Shown here: positions 1 to 7,665 of the stretch, piece after piece
How the letters are laid out: each line of letters starts with the position of its first letter
Position numbering within the stretch: position 1 is the first letter of the stretch
Origin: Streptomyces tateyamensis
GTDB lineage: Bacteria; Actinomycetota; Actinomycetes; Streptomycetales; Streptomycetaceae
Direction of reading: 5' to 3'
NCBI RefSeq assembly: GCF_003205575.1
Contig: NZ_PYBW01000050.1
Location: 1-64,000, forward strand
DNA: 64,000 nucleotides
The notes under the pieces: generated by a model
The model's database searches: none
What the model was told of the DNA's origin: nothing
What the model saw: only the letters and a program-made list of their open reading frames with translations
Made by a program: the position numbers and the translations under genes

Positions 1-22
1 CCTCCTCGCCCGCCTGCGCTAG
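1..22 (+). CDS. Possible 3' end of an upstream plus-strand gene
   Basis: One open frame on the plus strand reads L-L-A-R-L-R and ends at a TAG at 20-22. It is followed by a strong hairpin at 78-106, as expected for the tail of a gene converging on cimA. Seven residues are too few to name a product, and the frame could be chance. Confidence 0.35.
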
Positions 23-77
23 GGCTGACTGTCCGACGGCCCCGGCCGCGAGCACGGGCGTGCGCCGAACGCGAAGG

Positions 78-106
78 AGCGGGGACCCCGGTTCGAGGTC
101 CCCGCT
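78..106. terminator. Hairpin terminator between convergent genes
   Basis: A perfect 10-bp inverted repeat (78-87 with 97-106) encloses a 9-base loop. It lies just beyond the cimA stop codon and after the plus-strand TAG at 20-22. It can act in both directions. There is no clear T-tract, which is usual in high-GC actinobacteria. Confidence 0.7.
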
Positions 107-126
107 CGCGCTCGTGTGACGCCTGC

Positions 127-1737
127 TCAGTCCTGCGGCCGCACGCCCGCCTTGAGCAGCCCGTAGGCGTAGGCGTCCTGCAGGGCCAGCCAGGAGGCGG
201 CGATCACGTTGTCGGCCACGCCCACGGTGGACCAGGTGGAGCTGCCGTCGGTGCTCTCGATCAGCACCCGGGTCTTGGACCCGGTGCCGTGCTGGCCCTC
301 CAGGATCCGCACCTTGTAGTCGGACAGCTCCAGCTTGGCCAGCTGCGGGTAGATCCGCTCCAGCGCGGTGCGCAGGGCCCGGTCCAGCGCGTCCACCGGG
401 CCGTTGCCCTCGCCGGTGGCGATCATCCGCTCACCCTTGGCCCAGAGCTTCACCGTCGCCTCGTTGCCCGCCGTCCCGGCCGGGCCCTGCTCGCTGATGG
501 TGCGCCAGGACTCCAGCGTGAAGTACGCCGCCGGACGCCCGTGCACCTCGCCGTGCAGCAGCAGCTCGAAGGAGGCGTCGGCCGCCTCGTAGGTGTAGCC
601 GAGCAGTTCCTGTTCCTTGACCCGGGCCACCACCCGGCCGGCCAGGTCGCGGTCGGTGGACAGGTCGTAGCCGAGCTCGCGGCCCTTGAGCTCGATCGAG
701 GCCCGCCCGGCCATGTCGGAGACCAGCATCCGCATGGTGTTGCCGACCAGTTCGGGGTCGATGTGCTGGTAGAGGTCCGGGTCCACCTTGATCGCCGAGG
801 CGTGCAGGCCGGCCTTGTGTGCGAAGGCCGAGAAGCCCACGTACGGCTGGTGGGTCGAGGGGGTGAGGTTGACCACCTCGGCGATCGCGTGCGAGATCCG
901 GGTCATCTCGGCCAGCTTGCCGGGCGGCAGCACCCCGCGGCCGCACTTGATCTCCAGCGCGCCGACCACCGGGAACAGGTTGGCGTTGCCCACCCGCTCG
1001 CCGTAGCCGTTGGCGGTGCACTGCACGTGGGTGGCGCCGGCGTCCACCGCGGCCAGCGTGTTGGCCACCGCGCAGCCGGTGTCGTCCTGGGCGTGGATGC
1101 CGAGCCGGGCGCCGGTGGCGGCCAGCACCTCGGCGACGATCTCGCGCACCCCGCCGGGCAGCATGCCGCCGTTGGTGTCGCACAGCACCACCACGTCCGC
1201 GCCCGCCTCGTGCGCGGTGCGCACCACGGCCAGGGCGTACTCGGGGTTGGCCCGGTAGCCGTCGAAGAAGTGCTCGCAGTCGATGAAGACCCGCCGGCCC
1301 TGCTCGCGCAGGAAGGCGACGCTGTCCCGGACCATCTCCAGGTTCTCCGCCAGCGTGGTGCGCAGCGCGAGCTCCACGTGCCGGTCGTGCGACTTGGCCA
1401 CCAGGGTGACCACCGGGGCGCCGGAGTCGACCAGGGCGGCCAGCTGCGGGTCGTCCGCGGCCCTGGTGCCGGCCCGGCGGGTGGCGCCGAAGGCGACCAG
1501 CTGGGCGTGCTTGAAGTCCAGTTCGGCCCGGGCCCGGGCGAAGAACTCGGTGTCGCGCGGGTTGGCCCCGGGCCAGCCCCCCTCGATGAACCCGACGCCG
1601 AAGTCGTCCAGGTGCCGCGCAATGGTCAGCTTGTCGGCCACCGTGAGGTTGATCCCCTCGCGCTGCGCGCCGTCGCGCAGGGTGGTGTCGAAGACGTGGA
1701 AGGCGTCGTCGGGGCGCCGTGTACTGGCGTCGGTCAT
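127..1737 (-). CDS. cimA: (R)-citramalate synthase CimA
   Basis: 536 residues. Condenses acetyl-CoA and pyruvate to citramalate, the threonine-independent entry to isoleucine precursors. The HMGL/isopropylmalate-synthase TIM barrel opens with FDTTLRDGAQREG near residues 16-28, carries the metal-site Asp and the later H-x-H-type segment (GIHAQDDTG), and is followed by a LeuA-type dimerisation/allosteric domain over roughly the last 120 residues. I chose the ATG at 1737 (MTDASTRRP) because a GGAG-type ribosome site lies about 10 bases upstream and homology begins directly after it; the frame stays open much further upstream only because it crosses the leader. LeuA (2-isopropylmalate synthase) is the main alternative. 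The length and domain order fit the CimA/LeuA-like branch rather than actinobacterial LeuA. Expression is probably set by the attenuator at 1931-2065. Confidence 0.88.
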   Translation of the reverse strand: MTDASTRRPDDAFHVFDTTLRDGAQREGINLTVADKLTIARHLDDFGVGFIEGGWPGANPRDTEFFARARAELDFKHAQLVAFGATRRAGTRAADDPQLAALVDSGAPVVTLVAKSHDRHVELALRTTLAENLEMVRDSVAFLREQGRRVFIDCEHFFDGYRANPEYALAVVRTAHEAGADVVVLCDTNGGMLPGGVREIVAEVLAATGARLGIHAQDDTGCAVANTLAAVDAGATHVQCTANGYGERVGNANLFPVVGALEIKCGRGVLPPGKLAEMTRISHAIAEVVNLTPSTHQPYVGFSAFAHKAGLHASAIKVDPDLYQHIDPELVGNTMRMLVSDMAGRASIELKGRELGYDLSTDRDLAGRVVARVKEQELLGYTYEAADASFELLLHGEVHGRPAAYFTLESWRTISEQGPAGTAGNEATVKLWAKGERMIATGEGNGPVDALDRALRTALERIYPQLAKLELSDYKVRILEGQHGTGSKTRVLIESTDGSSTWSTVGVADNVIAASWLALQDAYAYGLLKAGVRPQD

Positions 1738-1756
1738 GGCCCTGGTTTCTCCGCTC

Positions 1757-1791
1757 GTGGGGGCACCACCCGGCCGAAGGCCGGGGGAGAG
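1757..1791. repeat. Short palindromic repeat, copy 1 (GGCCGAAGGCC core)
   Basis: The core is a 7-bp stem (1769-1775 with 1779-1785) around GAA, flanked by GTGGGGGCACC on one side and GGGGGAGAG on the other. A second copy lies at 11018-11047 and a decayed copy at 41690-41721. This copy is in the cimA 5' leader, between the attenuator and the start codon. Confidence 0.6.
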
Positions 1792-1930
1792 AGTCTGCTG
1801 CTGCCGGAATCGAGTTCCCGCTCCACTGTCCACCTTCCCGCGCGCCACCCGGAATCTTGACCCGCCCGGTCGGCGGGGGTGGAGGTCCGGGTCCTGCCCG
1901 GTCGGCGTGGGGTGGGCCTGACCGGGCAAA

Positions 1931-1960
1931 ACAAAAGACCCCTCGCGGGTGCGAGAGGTC
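1931..1960 (-). terminator. Attenuator terminator hairpin upstream of cimA
   Basis: Read on the minus strand, 1960-1937 forms a 10-bp stem with one G-U pair and an ACCC loop, followed directly by TTTTGTTTTG. This is a textbook intrinsic terminator, unusual for this GC content. It lies between the leader peptide (stop at 2015) and the cimA start, so it is placed to abort transcription when branched-chain aminoacyl-tRNAs are plentiful. Confidence 0.8.
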
Positions 1961-2014
1961 TGCGCGCGGGTCTGAGGACACGGTGGTCGTCCCGCGGGGT
2001 TCACCACAGGACGG

Positions 2015-2065
2015 TCACTGCGGACCGGCGCGCCTGCTGCCAATAATCAGCGCGAGCGAGGACAC
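2015..2065 (-). CDS. cimA leader peptide MSSLALIIGSRRAGPQ
   Basis: A 16-residue frame starting at GTG (2065) contains consecutive Leu-Ala-Leu-Ile-Ile codons and ends about 55 bases before the attenuator hairpin. No Shine-Dalgarno site precedes it. A -10-like CAGAAT ends about 7 bases upstream, so it could be translated from a leaderless transcript. The residue content matches the pathway (isoleucine/leucine), which supports ribosome-stalling attenuation. An overlapping ATG frame 13 bases upstream gives only MRACPRSR and is less plausible. Confidence 0.7.
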   Translation of the reverse strand: MSSLALIIGSRRAGPQ

Positions 2066-2149
2066 GCTCGCATTCTGGCACAGGTTCAGCGGCGGAGCGG
2101 GGACGTCTCGCGATGCGGGACGGGGCCGCAGCGGCGCGCTGGTGCGGAA

Positions 2150-2181
2150 CCCGGGCGCCGCGCGGCGGTGGGGCGCCCGGG
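2150..2181 (-). terminator. Terminator after ilvE
   Basis: A perfect 10-bp inverted repeat (2150-2159 with 2172-2181) with a 12-base loop, starting 10 bases past the ilvE stop codon. It separates ilvE from the cimA promoter and leader region. Confidence 0.7.
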
Positions 2182-2190
2182 TGGGAGGTG

Positions 2191-3309
2191 TCAGGCCGTC
2201 ACGATCGGGTGCAGCCAGCCGTGGGTGTCCGCGACGGTGCCGCCCTGGATGCCGAGCAGGGTCTCGCGCAGGCGCATGGTGACCGGGCCGGGCTCGCCGG
2301 CGCCCACCGTCCAGTCGGCGCGGGCCGACTTGACCGAGCCGACCGGGGTGATCACGGCGGCGGTGCCGCAGGCGAAGACCTCGGTCAGGGTGCCGTCGGC
2401 GTTGGCCTGCTTCCACTCGTCGGTGGAGATCTTCCGCTCCTCGGTGGCGTAGCCGAGGTCGGCGGCCATGGTGAGCAGCGAGTCGCGGGTGATGCCGGGC
2501 AGCAGCGCGCCGGACAGCGCCGGGGTGACGATGCGGGCGCTGTCGCCCTCGCCGAAGACGAAGTAGAGGTTCATGCCCCCCATCTCCTCGACCCACTTGT
2601 GCTCGGCCGCGTCCAGCCAGACCACCTGGTCGCAGCCCTGGGCCGCGGCCTGGGCCTGGGCGACCAGCGAGGCCGCGTAGTTGCCGGCGCACTTGGCGGC
2701 CCCGGTGCCGCCGGGCGCCGCGCGCACGTACTCCTCGGAGAGCCAGACCGAGACCGGCTTGACGCCGCCGGGGAAGTAGGCGCCGGCCGGGGAGGCGATC
2801 AGCACGAAGAGGTACTCGTTGGCCGGGCGCACGCCCAGGCCCACCTCGGTGGCGAACATGAACGGGCGCAGGTACAGGCTCTGCTCCGGCTCGGTGGGCA
2901 CCCAGTCGCGGTCCTGCTGGACCAGCAGCTCGACCGCCTCGACGAAGGTGTCGGCGGGCAGCTCGGGCATCGCCAGGCGGCGGGCCGAGGACTGGAACCG
3001 GGCCGCGTTCGCCTCCGGGCGGAAGGTGGCGATCGAGCCGTCGGGCTGCCGGTAGGCCTTGAGTCCCTCGAAGATCGACTGCCCGTAGTGCAGGGTCATG
3101 TTCGCCGGGTCCATCTCCAGCGGGGCGTACGGGGTCAGCTGGGCGTCGTGCCAGCCGCGGCCCTCGGTCCAGCGGATGGTGACCATGTGATCGGTGAAGA
3201 TCCGGCCGAATCCGGGGTTCGCCAGCCGGGCCGCGCGCTCAGCCGAGGGCAGCGGGTGCGCGGAGGGCTTGAGGTCGAACGGAATGGGCGCCTGGGTGGG
3301 CGTGGTCAT
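2191..3309 (-). CDS. ilvE: Branched-chain amino acid aminotransferase IlvE
   Basis: 372 residues, the usual length for class IV PLP transaminases of this branch. Performs the last reversible step of leucine, isoleucine and valine synthesis with glutamate as donor. Visible family segments are [15 protein letters not shown] (about 95-109), [10 protein letters not shown], the cofactor-lysine region around [17 protein letters not shown], and [10 protein letters not shown]. Start is ATG at 3309 (MTTPTQAPI). leuB lies upstream on the same strand with a 144-base gap that contains an 11-bp inverted repeat, so ilvE may have its own promoter. Confidence 0.95.
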   Translation of the reverse strand: MTTPTQAPIPFDLKPSAHPLPSAERAARLANPGFGRIFTDHMVTIRWTEGRGWHDAQLTPYAPLEMDPANMTLHYGQSIFEGLKAYRQPDGSIATFRPEANAARFQSSARRLAMPELPADTFVEAVELLVQQDRDWVPTEPEQSLYLRPFMFATEVGLGVRPANEYLFVLIASPAGAYFPGGVKPVSVWLSEEYVRAAPGGTGAAKCAGNYAASLVAQAQAAAQGCDQVVWLDAAEHKWVEEMGGMNLYFVFGEGDSARIVTPALSGALLPGITRDSLLTMAADLGYATEERKISTDEWKQANADGTLTEVFACGTAAVITPVGSVKSARADWTVGAGEPGPVTMRLRETLLGIQGGTVADTHGWLHPIVTA

Positions 3310-3370
3310 GGCTTCAGTCCTTCACCGTGGGGTTGGTCAGGGCCGGCCCGCCAGGTGTTGGGACACACGA

Positions 3371-3414
3371 CGGCACGGCCCACTGTTGATAGTCGCATCT
3401 CAGGGGCCGTGCCG
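3371..3414. promoter_or_regulatory. Widely spaced 11-bp inverted repeat before ilvE
   Basis: CGGCACGGCCC at 3371-3381 is exactly repeated in inverted form at 3404-3414, with a 22-base AT-richer centre containing TATCAA on the minus strand. It sits 62 bases upstream of the ilvE start. It could be an operator flanking a -10 region or a 5'-UTR stem. Confidence 0.5.
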
Positions 3415-3453
3415 AACAGCTGTGGGGTTGTGAGTGCCTCTCAGCCGGCCCGA

Positions 3454-4491
3454 TCAGCCGGATACTCGGGCGGCGAGGGCGTCGCCGACCTCGGTGGTGG
3501 TCCGGGTACCGGCGCGCTCGGCGAGGTCGGCGGCGACGGCGGCCTCGACCTTGGCGGCCTCGGCGGTGTGGCCGAGGTGGTCGAGCAGCATGGCGACCGA
3601 GAGCACGGTGGCGGTCGGGTCGGCCTTGCCCTGGCCGGCGATGTCGGGGGCCGAGCCGTGGACCGGCTCGAACATCGAGGGGAACGCGCCGGAGGGGTTG
3701 ATGTTGCCGCTGGCGGCCAGGCCGATGCCGCCGGTGACGGCGGCGGCCAGGTCGGTGAGGATGTCGCCGAACAGGTTGTCGGTGACGATCACGTCGAACC
3801 GCTCGGGCTGGGTGACGAAGAAGATCGTCGCCGCGTCCACGTGCAGGTAGTCGGTGGCGACCTCGGGGAACTCCTGGCCGACCTGCTGGAAGATCCGGGT
3901 CCACAGGTGGCCGGCGTGCACCAGCACGTTGTTCTTGTGGACCAGGGTGAGCTTCTTGCGCGGGCGGGCGGCGGCGCGCCGGTAGGCGTCGCGGACCACG
4001 CGCTCGATACCGAAGGCGGTGTTGAGGCTGACCTCGGTGGCCACCTCGTGCTCGGTGCCGGTGCGCAGGCTGCCGCCGTTGCCGACGTAAGGGCCCTCGG
4101 TGCCCTCGCGCACCACCACGAAGTCGATGGCGGGCTGGCCGGCCAGCGGGGAGGCGACACCGGGGAAGAGCTTGCCCGGGCGCAGGTTGATGTGGTGGTC
4201 GAAGGCGAAGCGCAGCTTGAGCAGCAGGCCGCGCTCGAGCACGCCGGAGGGGACCGAGGGGTCGCCGATGGCGCCGAGCAGGATCGCGTCCTGACCCTTG
4301 AGCTCCTCGAGCACCGCGTCGGGCAGGGTCTCCCCGGTCGCGTGGTAGCGGCGGGCCCCGAGGTCGTACTCGGTGGTCTCCAGCTTCACGTCGGCCGGAA
4401 GGGCGGCGGCGAGCACCTTGAGCCCCTCGGCGACCACTTCCTGGCCGATGCCGTCACCGGGGATCACTGCGAGACGAAGGCTGCGAGACAT
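3454..4491 (-). CDS. leuB: 3-isopropylmalate dehydrogenase LeuB
   Basis: 345 residues. Oxidises and decarboxylates 3-isopropylmalate in leucine synthesis using NAD and Mg2+ or Mn2+. Diagnostic segments are [11 protein letters not shown] near the start, [15 protein letters not shown], the catalytic [10 protein letters not shown], and [19 protein letters not shown] near residue 275. The length matches the short actinobacterial-type LeuB. Start ATG at 4491 (MSRSLRLAV) is where homology begins; an in-frame ATG 12 codons upstream adds only non-conserved residues. The gene precedes ilvE on the same strand. Confidence 0.94.
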   Translation of the reverse strand: MSRSLRLAVIPGDGIGQEVVAEGLKVLAAALPADVKLETTEYDLGARRYHATGETLPDAVLEELKGQDAILLGAIGDPSVPSGVLERGLLLKLRFAFDHHINLRPGKLFPGVASPLAGQPAIDFVVVREGTEGPYVGNGGSLRTGTEHEVATEVSLNTAFGIERVVRDAYRRAAARPRKKLTLVHKNNVLVHAGHLWTRIFQQVGQEFPEVATDYLHVDAATIFFVTQPERFDVIVTDNLFGDILTDLAAAVTGGIGLAASGNINPSGAFPSMFEPVHGSAPDIAGQGKADPTATVLSVAMLLDHLGHTAEAAKVEAAVAADLAERAGTRTTTEVGDALAARVSG

Positions 4492-4552
4492 GTCTGGAAC
4501 GGTACTCCGGGTCTCGGGGGGTGACACCTGGCGTCCAGAATGCGGACGAGGG

Positions 4553-5116
4553 TCAGGCGAGGGGGATGTCGAGGGGGAAGGGATGGGAGAGCTTGAGGCG
4601 GTCGTGGAAGATGCCCGTCAGGAAGTAGCTCTCCTCGGCCGGGTCCAGCTCGTAGGCGTAGACGACAGGACGGCCCTCGTCGCTCTCCACGCGCCAGTAG
4701 TAGCGGACACCGGCAGACGCGTACTTTCGCGGCTTGATCTCCCGATCCCGGAGCTCCGACTCCTCGGACACGACCTCGACGGCCAGAAGCACGTCCTCGG
4801 CCCTGAGCCACGTCTGCCGAGGACCGGTGTCCGCTGCCTTGGGTGCCAACGCCAGGTCAGGCTCCGGCCGGTTCTTGCGGTCCAGAACGATCGAGAACTC
4901 ACGCCACACATCCCAGTCGGCTGGGATCGCTGCGAGAAGGCCGTTCTCGAGAATGCGCAGCGTGCGAAAGTGGAAATTCGCCTGAGGGCTCACGAAAACC
5001 AGGTTCCCGTCGATCAGCTCCGTGTGCGGAGGCAGGTCCGGGAGCCGGTCCAGATCGTCTGCCGTCCAGCCTCCGACGGGCGGCCGGAGCCAGTCCGGGA
5101 ACGGTGCGGCGCTCAT
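4553..5116 (-). CDS. Uma2 family (DUF820) endonuclease-fold protein
   Basis: 187 residues. Belongs to the Uma2 family of PD-(D/E)XK nuclease-fold proteins, which are abundant and largely uncharacterised in actinobacteria and cyanobacteria. Visible pieces are [21 protein letters not shown] (the D of the PD motif), [21 protein letters not shown] (E-x-V and the downstream Lys) and AGVRYYWRV. Start is the second of two adjacent ATGs (5116), which sits 5 bases after GGGAG. It faces away from the membrane-protein gene at 5209. The substrate is unknown and the active-site pattern looks intact. Confidence 0.85.
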   Translation of the reverse strand: MSAAPFPDWLRPPVGGWTADDLDRLPDLPPHTELIDGNLVFVSPQANFHFRTLRILENGLLAAIPADWDVWREFSIVLDRKNRPEPDLALAPKAADTGPRQTWLRAEDVLLAVEVVSEESELRDREIKPRKYASAGVRYYWRVESDEGRPVVYAYELDPAEESYFLTGIFHDRLKLSHPFPLDIPLA

Positions 5117-5208
5117 CATTACTCCCATGCGCGAGAGTCTGGCGGTCCACTTCAGGCTACCCGGCGGGTCCTGACGGGGAATCACCCGAACGTGTCCAGG
5201 ATGGCGGC

Positions 5209-7665
5209 ATGCGGGAACTGACGGGTGCGGCGGCGGCCGGGGCGGGCGCGGCCGGGGTGTACGGCGCGGCGGTGGCGGCGCACGGGGGGTACCCGTTCGG
5301 CGGGCGGTTGCGGGCCGGGACGGCGATGGCGGAGCAGCTGGTGCCGCTGCACACCCGGCTGTGGGACCTGGTGCACGGGCAGGCTGGCGGGGACCTGCTG
5401 CTGAACTGGCGCTCCGGGTACGGGGTGCCGTTCCTGCCGGACCTGGTGAGCGAGCTGCTCAACCCGTGCTCCTGGGTGGTGCTGCTGCTCCCCCGTTCCC
5501 AGGTGGCGCTCGGGGTGTTCCTCGCGGTGCTGCTGAGCCTGGGGCTGGGGACCGCGCTGATGACCCTCTTTCTGGGACGGCTGGGCGCGGGGCCGGTGCT
5601 GCTGCGCGGGCTGCTCGGGATCGGCTACGGGCTGTGCGCCTGGGTGCTGGTGACGGGGGTCGGGCGGCCCGCCTGGATGTGGGGGCTGGTGGCGCTGCCG
5701 CTGTTCTGCCTGGCCTTCGACCGCTGCGTGCGCCGCACCGGTTGGCCGCTCGGCACCCTGCTGGTGGCCGCCGGCTGGCTGGCCGACTTCTACACCGCCG
5801 CCACCGCCTCGCTGGGCGCCGCCCTGGTGCTGCTGCTGCGCCTCGCGGTGGCCCGCACCCCCGGGCGCGAGCGGCTGCGCGCGCTGGGCCGGGCGGCGGC
5901 GATGGCGGCGGTCGGGATCGCGCTGGGGGGCGCGCCGGTGCTCTGGCTCACCTACCGGGCCGGGCGGTCCGCCCAGCCGGCCACCACCGTGCACCCGAAC
6001 ACCCCGGGGCTGACCGACTACCTGGCCCAGCTGCTGCCGGGCGGGCTGGCGGCCCGGGCGCTGCCGAACGTCTTCGTCGGGGTGCTCGGGCTGCTGCTGG
6101 TGGCCGCGCTGCCCTTCAACCGGCGGGTGCGGCTGCGCGAGCGGGTGGCCTGGACCGCGGCGCTGCTGCTCGTGGCGGCCTCCTTCGTGTGGCGCCCGAC
6201 CATCCTGCTCTGGCACGTGTCCACCGCGCCGGAGGGCGATCCGTACCGTTCCACCTTCGTGCTCAGCGGACTGCTGACGATGGCGGCCTGGGTCTGTCTG
6301 GCGCACCGGCCGACGCTGCCCGCGCTCGGCGCCGGGGTGGCGCTGCTCGCCCTGCTGGCCGCGGTCAGCCACGGGCGCGGTTCGACCCGACCGATCACCT
6401 GGGTGCTGCTGGGGGTCGGGGTGCCGCTGGGCGTGCTGGCGGTGCGGGGGACGGCGGGCCGGGCCGGGGCGCGGCGGGCGGCGGCCTGGGTGCTGGGCTG
6501 CACGGTGCTGGCCGGCTCCGGCTGGGCGGCCTTCTCGGTGCTGCAGCTGCGCGACCGGCAGGGCGCGGGTGCGCCGGCCGCACCGAACCGGGCCCAGCTG
6601 GCCGCGGCCCGGGCGCTGGTCGGAGCGGGCGAGCGGTGGCCGGGCGGGCGCAGCGACCCGGGCCCGCACCTGTTCACCGGCAACGACCCGATGCTGCTGG
6701 GCGGCGAGGGCGGCGGCTACCGCAGCGACTACCTGCCGGCGGCCACCGCCCAGGCACTGCACCAGCTGGGCGCGGGCTGGCTGCTGCAGGGCCGGCAGAC
6801 GCTGAGCTTCACGGACCCGGTGAGCCAGGCCCTGTTCGGGGTGACCAGCTCGCTGAACCCGGACCTGACGGTGCGTCGGGCCCCGGCGCTCCCGCTGGTG
6901 ACCGTCCTGGCGGGCCGGGGCGGCGACTCCTCCTCGCTCTGGGCCCGCCAACAGGCGCTGCTCGGGCCCGGGGTGAGCGTCTACCAGGTGCCGGCCCTGC
7001 TGCCCGGCGGCGGACCGGCCCCCACCGACCACGGCAGCAGCGGGTGGTCGATCCCCACCACGCCGGCCGGCAGCCCGCCCACCGAGCTGACCGCGCACTG
7101 CGCTCCCGGGCGCCAGGCCTACCTGTACGCGCCGTACCTGGCCGGGGAGCTCGGCGGCCTGCCGGGCGGCCGGCTGCTGGCGGTGCACGGGCAGCAGCCC
7201 CAGCTCGCGCTGCCGGTGCTCGCGCTGGGCCAGGTGCCGCCTGACGGGGTGGTCCGGGTGACGGTGCGGGTCGGGCCGGCCACCCAGGTGCCGGCCCACC
7301 CGTTCGGCTGTCTGGACCCGGCCGCGCTGAACGCGGCGGTGGGTGCGGGCGCCGCCCGGACCCGGGCGGTGTCCGCGGGCGGCCATGCGATCGGCGCCCA
7401 GCTCGCCCCGGGCAGCACCGGGACCGCGGTGCTGGCCGTCCCGGCGGTGCCCGGCTGGCGGTGCGGGGTGGACGGCGGCCCGCTCCGGGCCCCGGCGTCG
7501 GTGCAGGGGCTGCTCGCGGTGGACCTGGGCGCCGGTGCCGGCCGGGTGGACTGCGCCTTCCAGCAGCCGGGCCTGGCCCCGGGCCTGCGGGTGGCCCGCG
7601 GGGCGGGCCTGGTCTGGCTGCTGGTCACGGGCTGGAGCTGGTGGCGGCGCCGGACCCCACGGTGA
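5209..7665 (+). CDS. Large polytopic membrane protein, YfhO-like
   Basis: 818 residues. The N-terminal part contains about 12 hydrophobic segments (between residues 5 and 480), starting with an HGGYPFGGRLRAG segment and a following WRSGYGVPFLPDL...NPCSWVVLLLP stretch. This resembles the YfhO family, GT-C-fold proteins implicated in transferring sugars to cell-wall polymers. The last ~300 residues are less hydrophobic and would lie outside the cell. Start ATG 5209 follows an AGG 8 bases upstream. Its 3' end overlaps the protease gene on the opposite strand by 41 bases. The family call rests on the N-terminal pattern only. Confidence 0.6.
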   Translation: MRELTGAAAAGAGAAGVYGAAVAAHGGYPFGGRLRAGTAMAEQLVPLHTRLWDLVHGQAGGDLLLNWRSGYGVPFLPDLVSELLNPCSWVVLLLPRSQVALGVFLAVLLSLGLGTALMTLFLGRLGAGPVLLRGLLGIGYGLCAWVLVTGVGRPAWMWGLVALPLFCLAFDRCVRRTGWPLGTLLVAAGWLADFYTAATASLGAALVLLLRLAVARTPGRERLRALGRAAAMAAVGIALGGAPVLWLTYRAGRSAQPATTVHPNTPGLTDYLAQLLPGGLAARALPNVFVGVLGLLLVAALPFNRRVRLRERVAWTAALLLVAASFVWRPTILLWHVSTAPEGDPYRSTFVLSGLLTMAAWVCLAHRPTLPALGAGVALLALLAAVSHGRGSTRPITWVLLGVGVPLGVLAVRGTAGRAGARRAAAWVLGCTVLAGSGWAAFSVLQLRDRQGAGAPAAPNRAQLAAARALVGAGERWPGGRSDPGPHLFTGNDPMLLGGEGGGYRSDYLPAATAQALHQLGAGWLLQGRQTLSFTDPVSQALFGVTSSLNPDLTVRRAPALPLVTVLAGRGGDSSSLWARQQALLGPGVSVYQVPALLPGGGPAPTDHGSSGWSIPTTPAGSPPTELTAHCAPGRQAYLYAPYLAGELGGLPGGRLLAVHGQQPQLALPVLALGQVPPDGVVRVTVRVGPATQVPAHPFGCLDPAALNAAVGAGAARTRAVSAGGHAIGAQLAPGSTGTAVLAVPAVPGWRCGVDGGPLRAPASVQGLLAVDLGAGAGRVDCAFQQPGLAPGLRVARGAGLVWLLVTGWSWWRRRTPR

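Noticed and set aside
127-2043. A cimA frame open through its 5' leader to 2043
   Set aside because: The extra residues overlap the leader peptide and terminator; the ATG at 1737 has the ribosome site and the start of homology.
4843-5208. A longer N-terminus for the YfhO-like protein
   Set aside because: The in-frame upstream residues overlap the opposite-strand Uma2 gene and have no start with a ribosome site; ATG 5209 is preferred.
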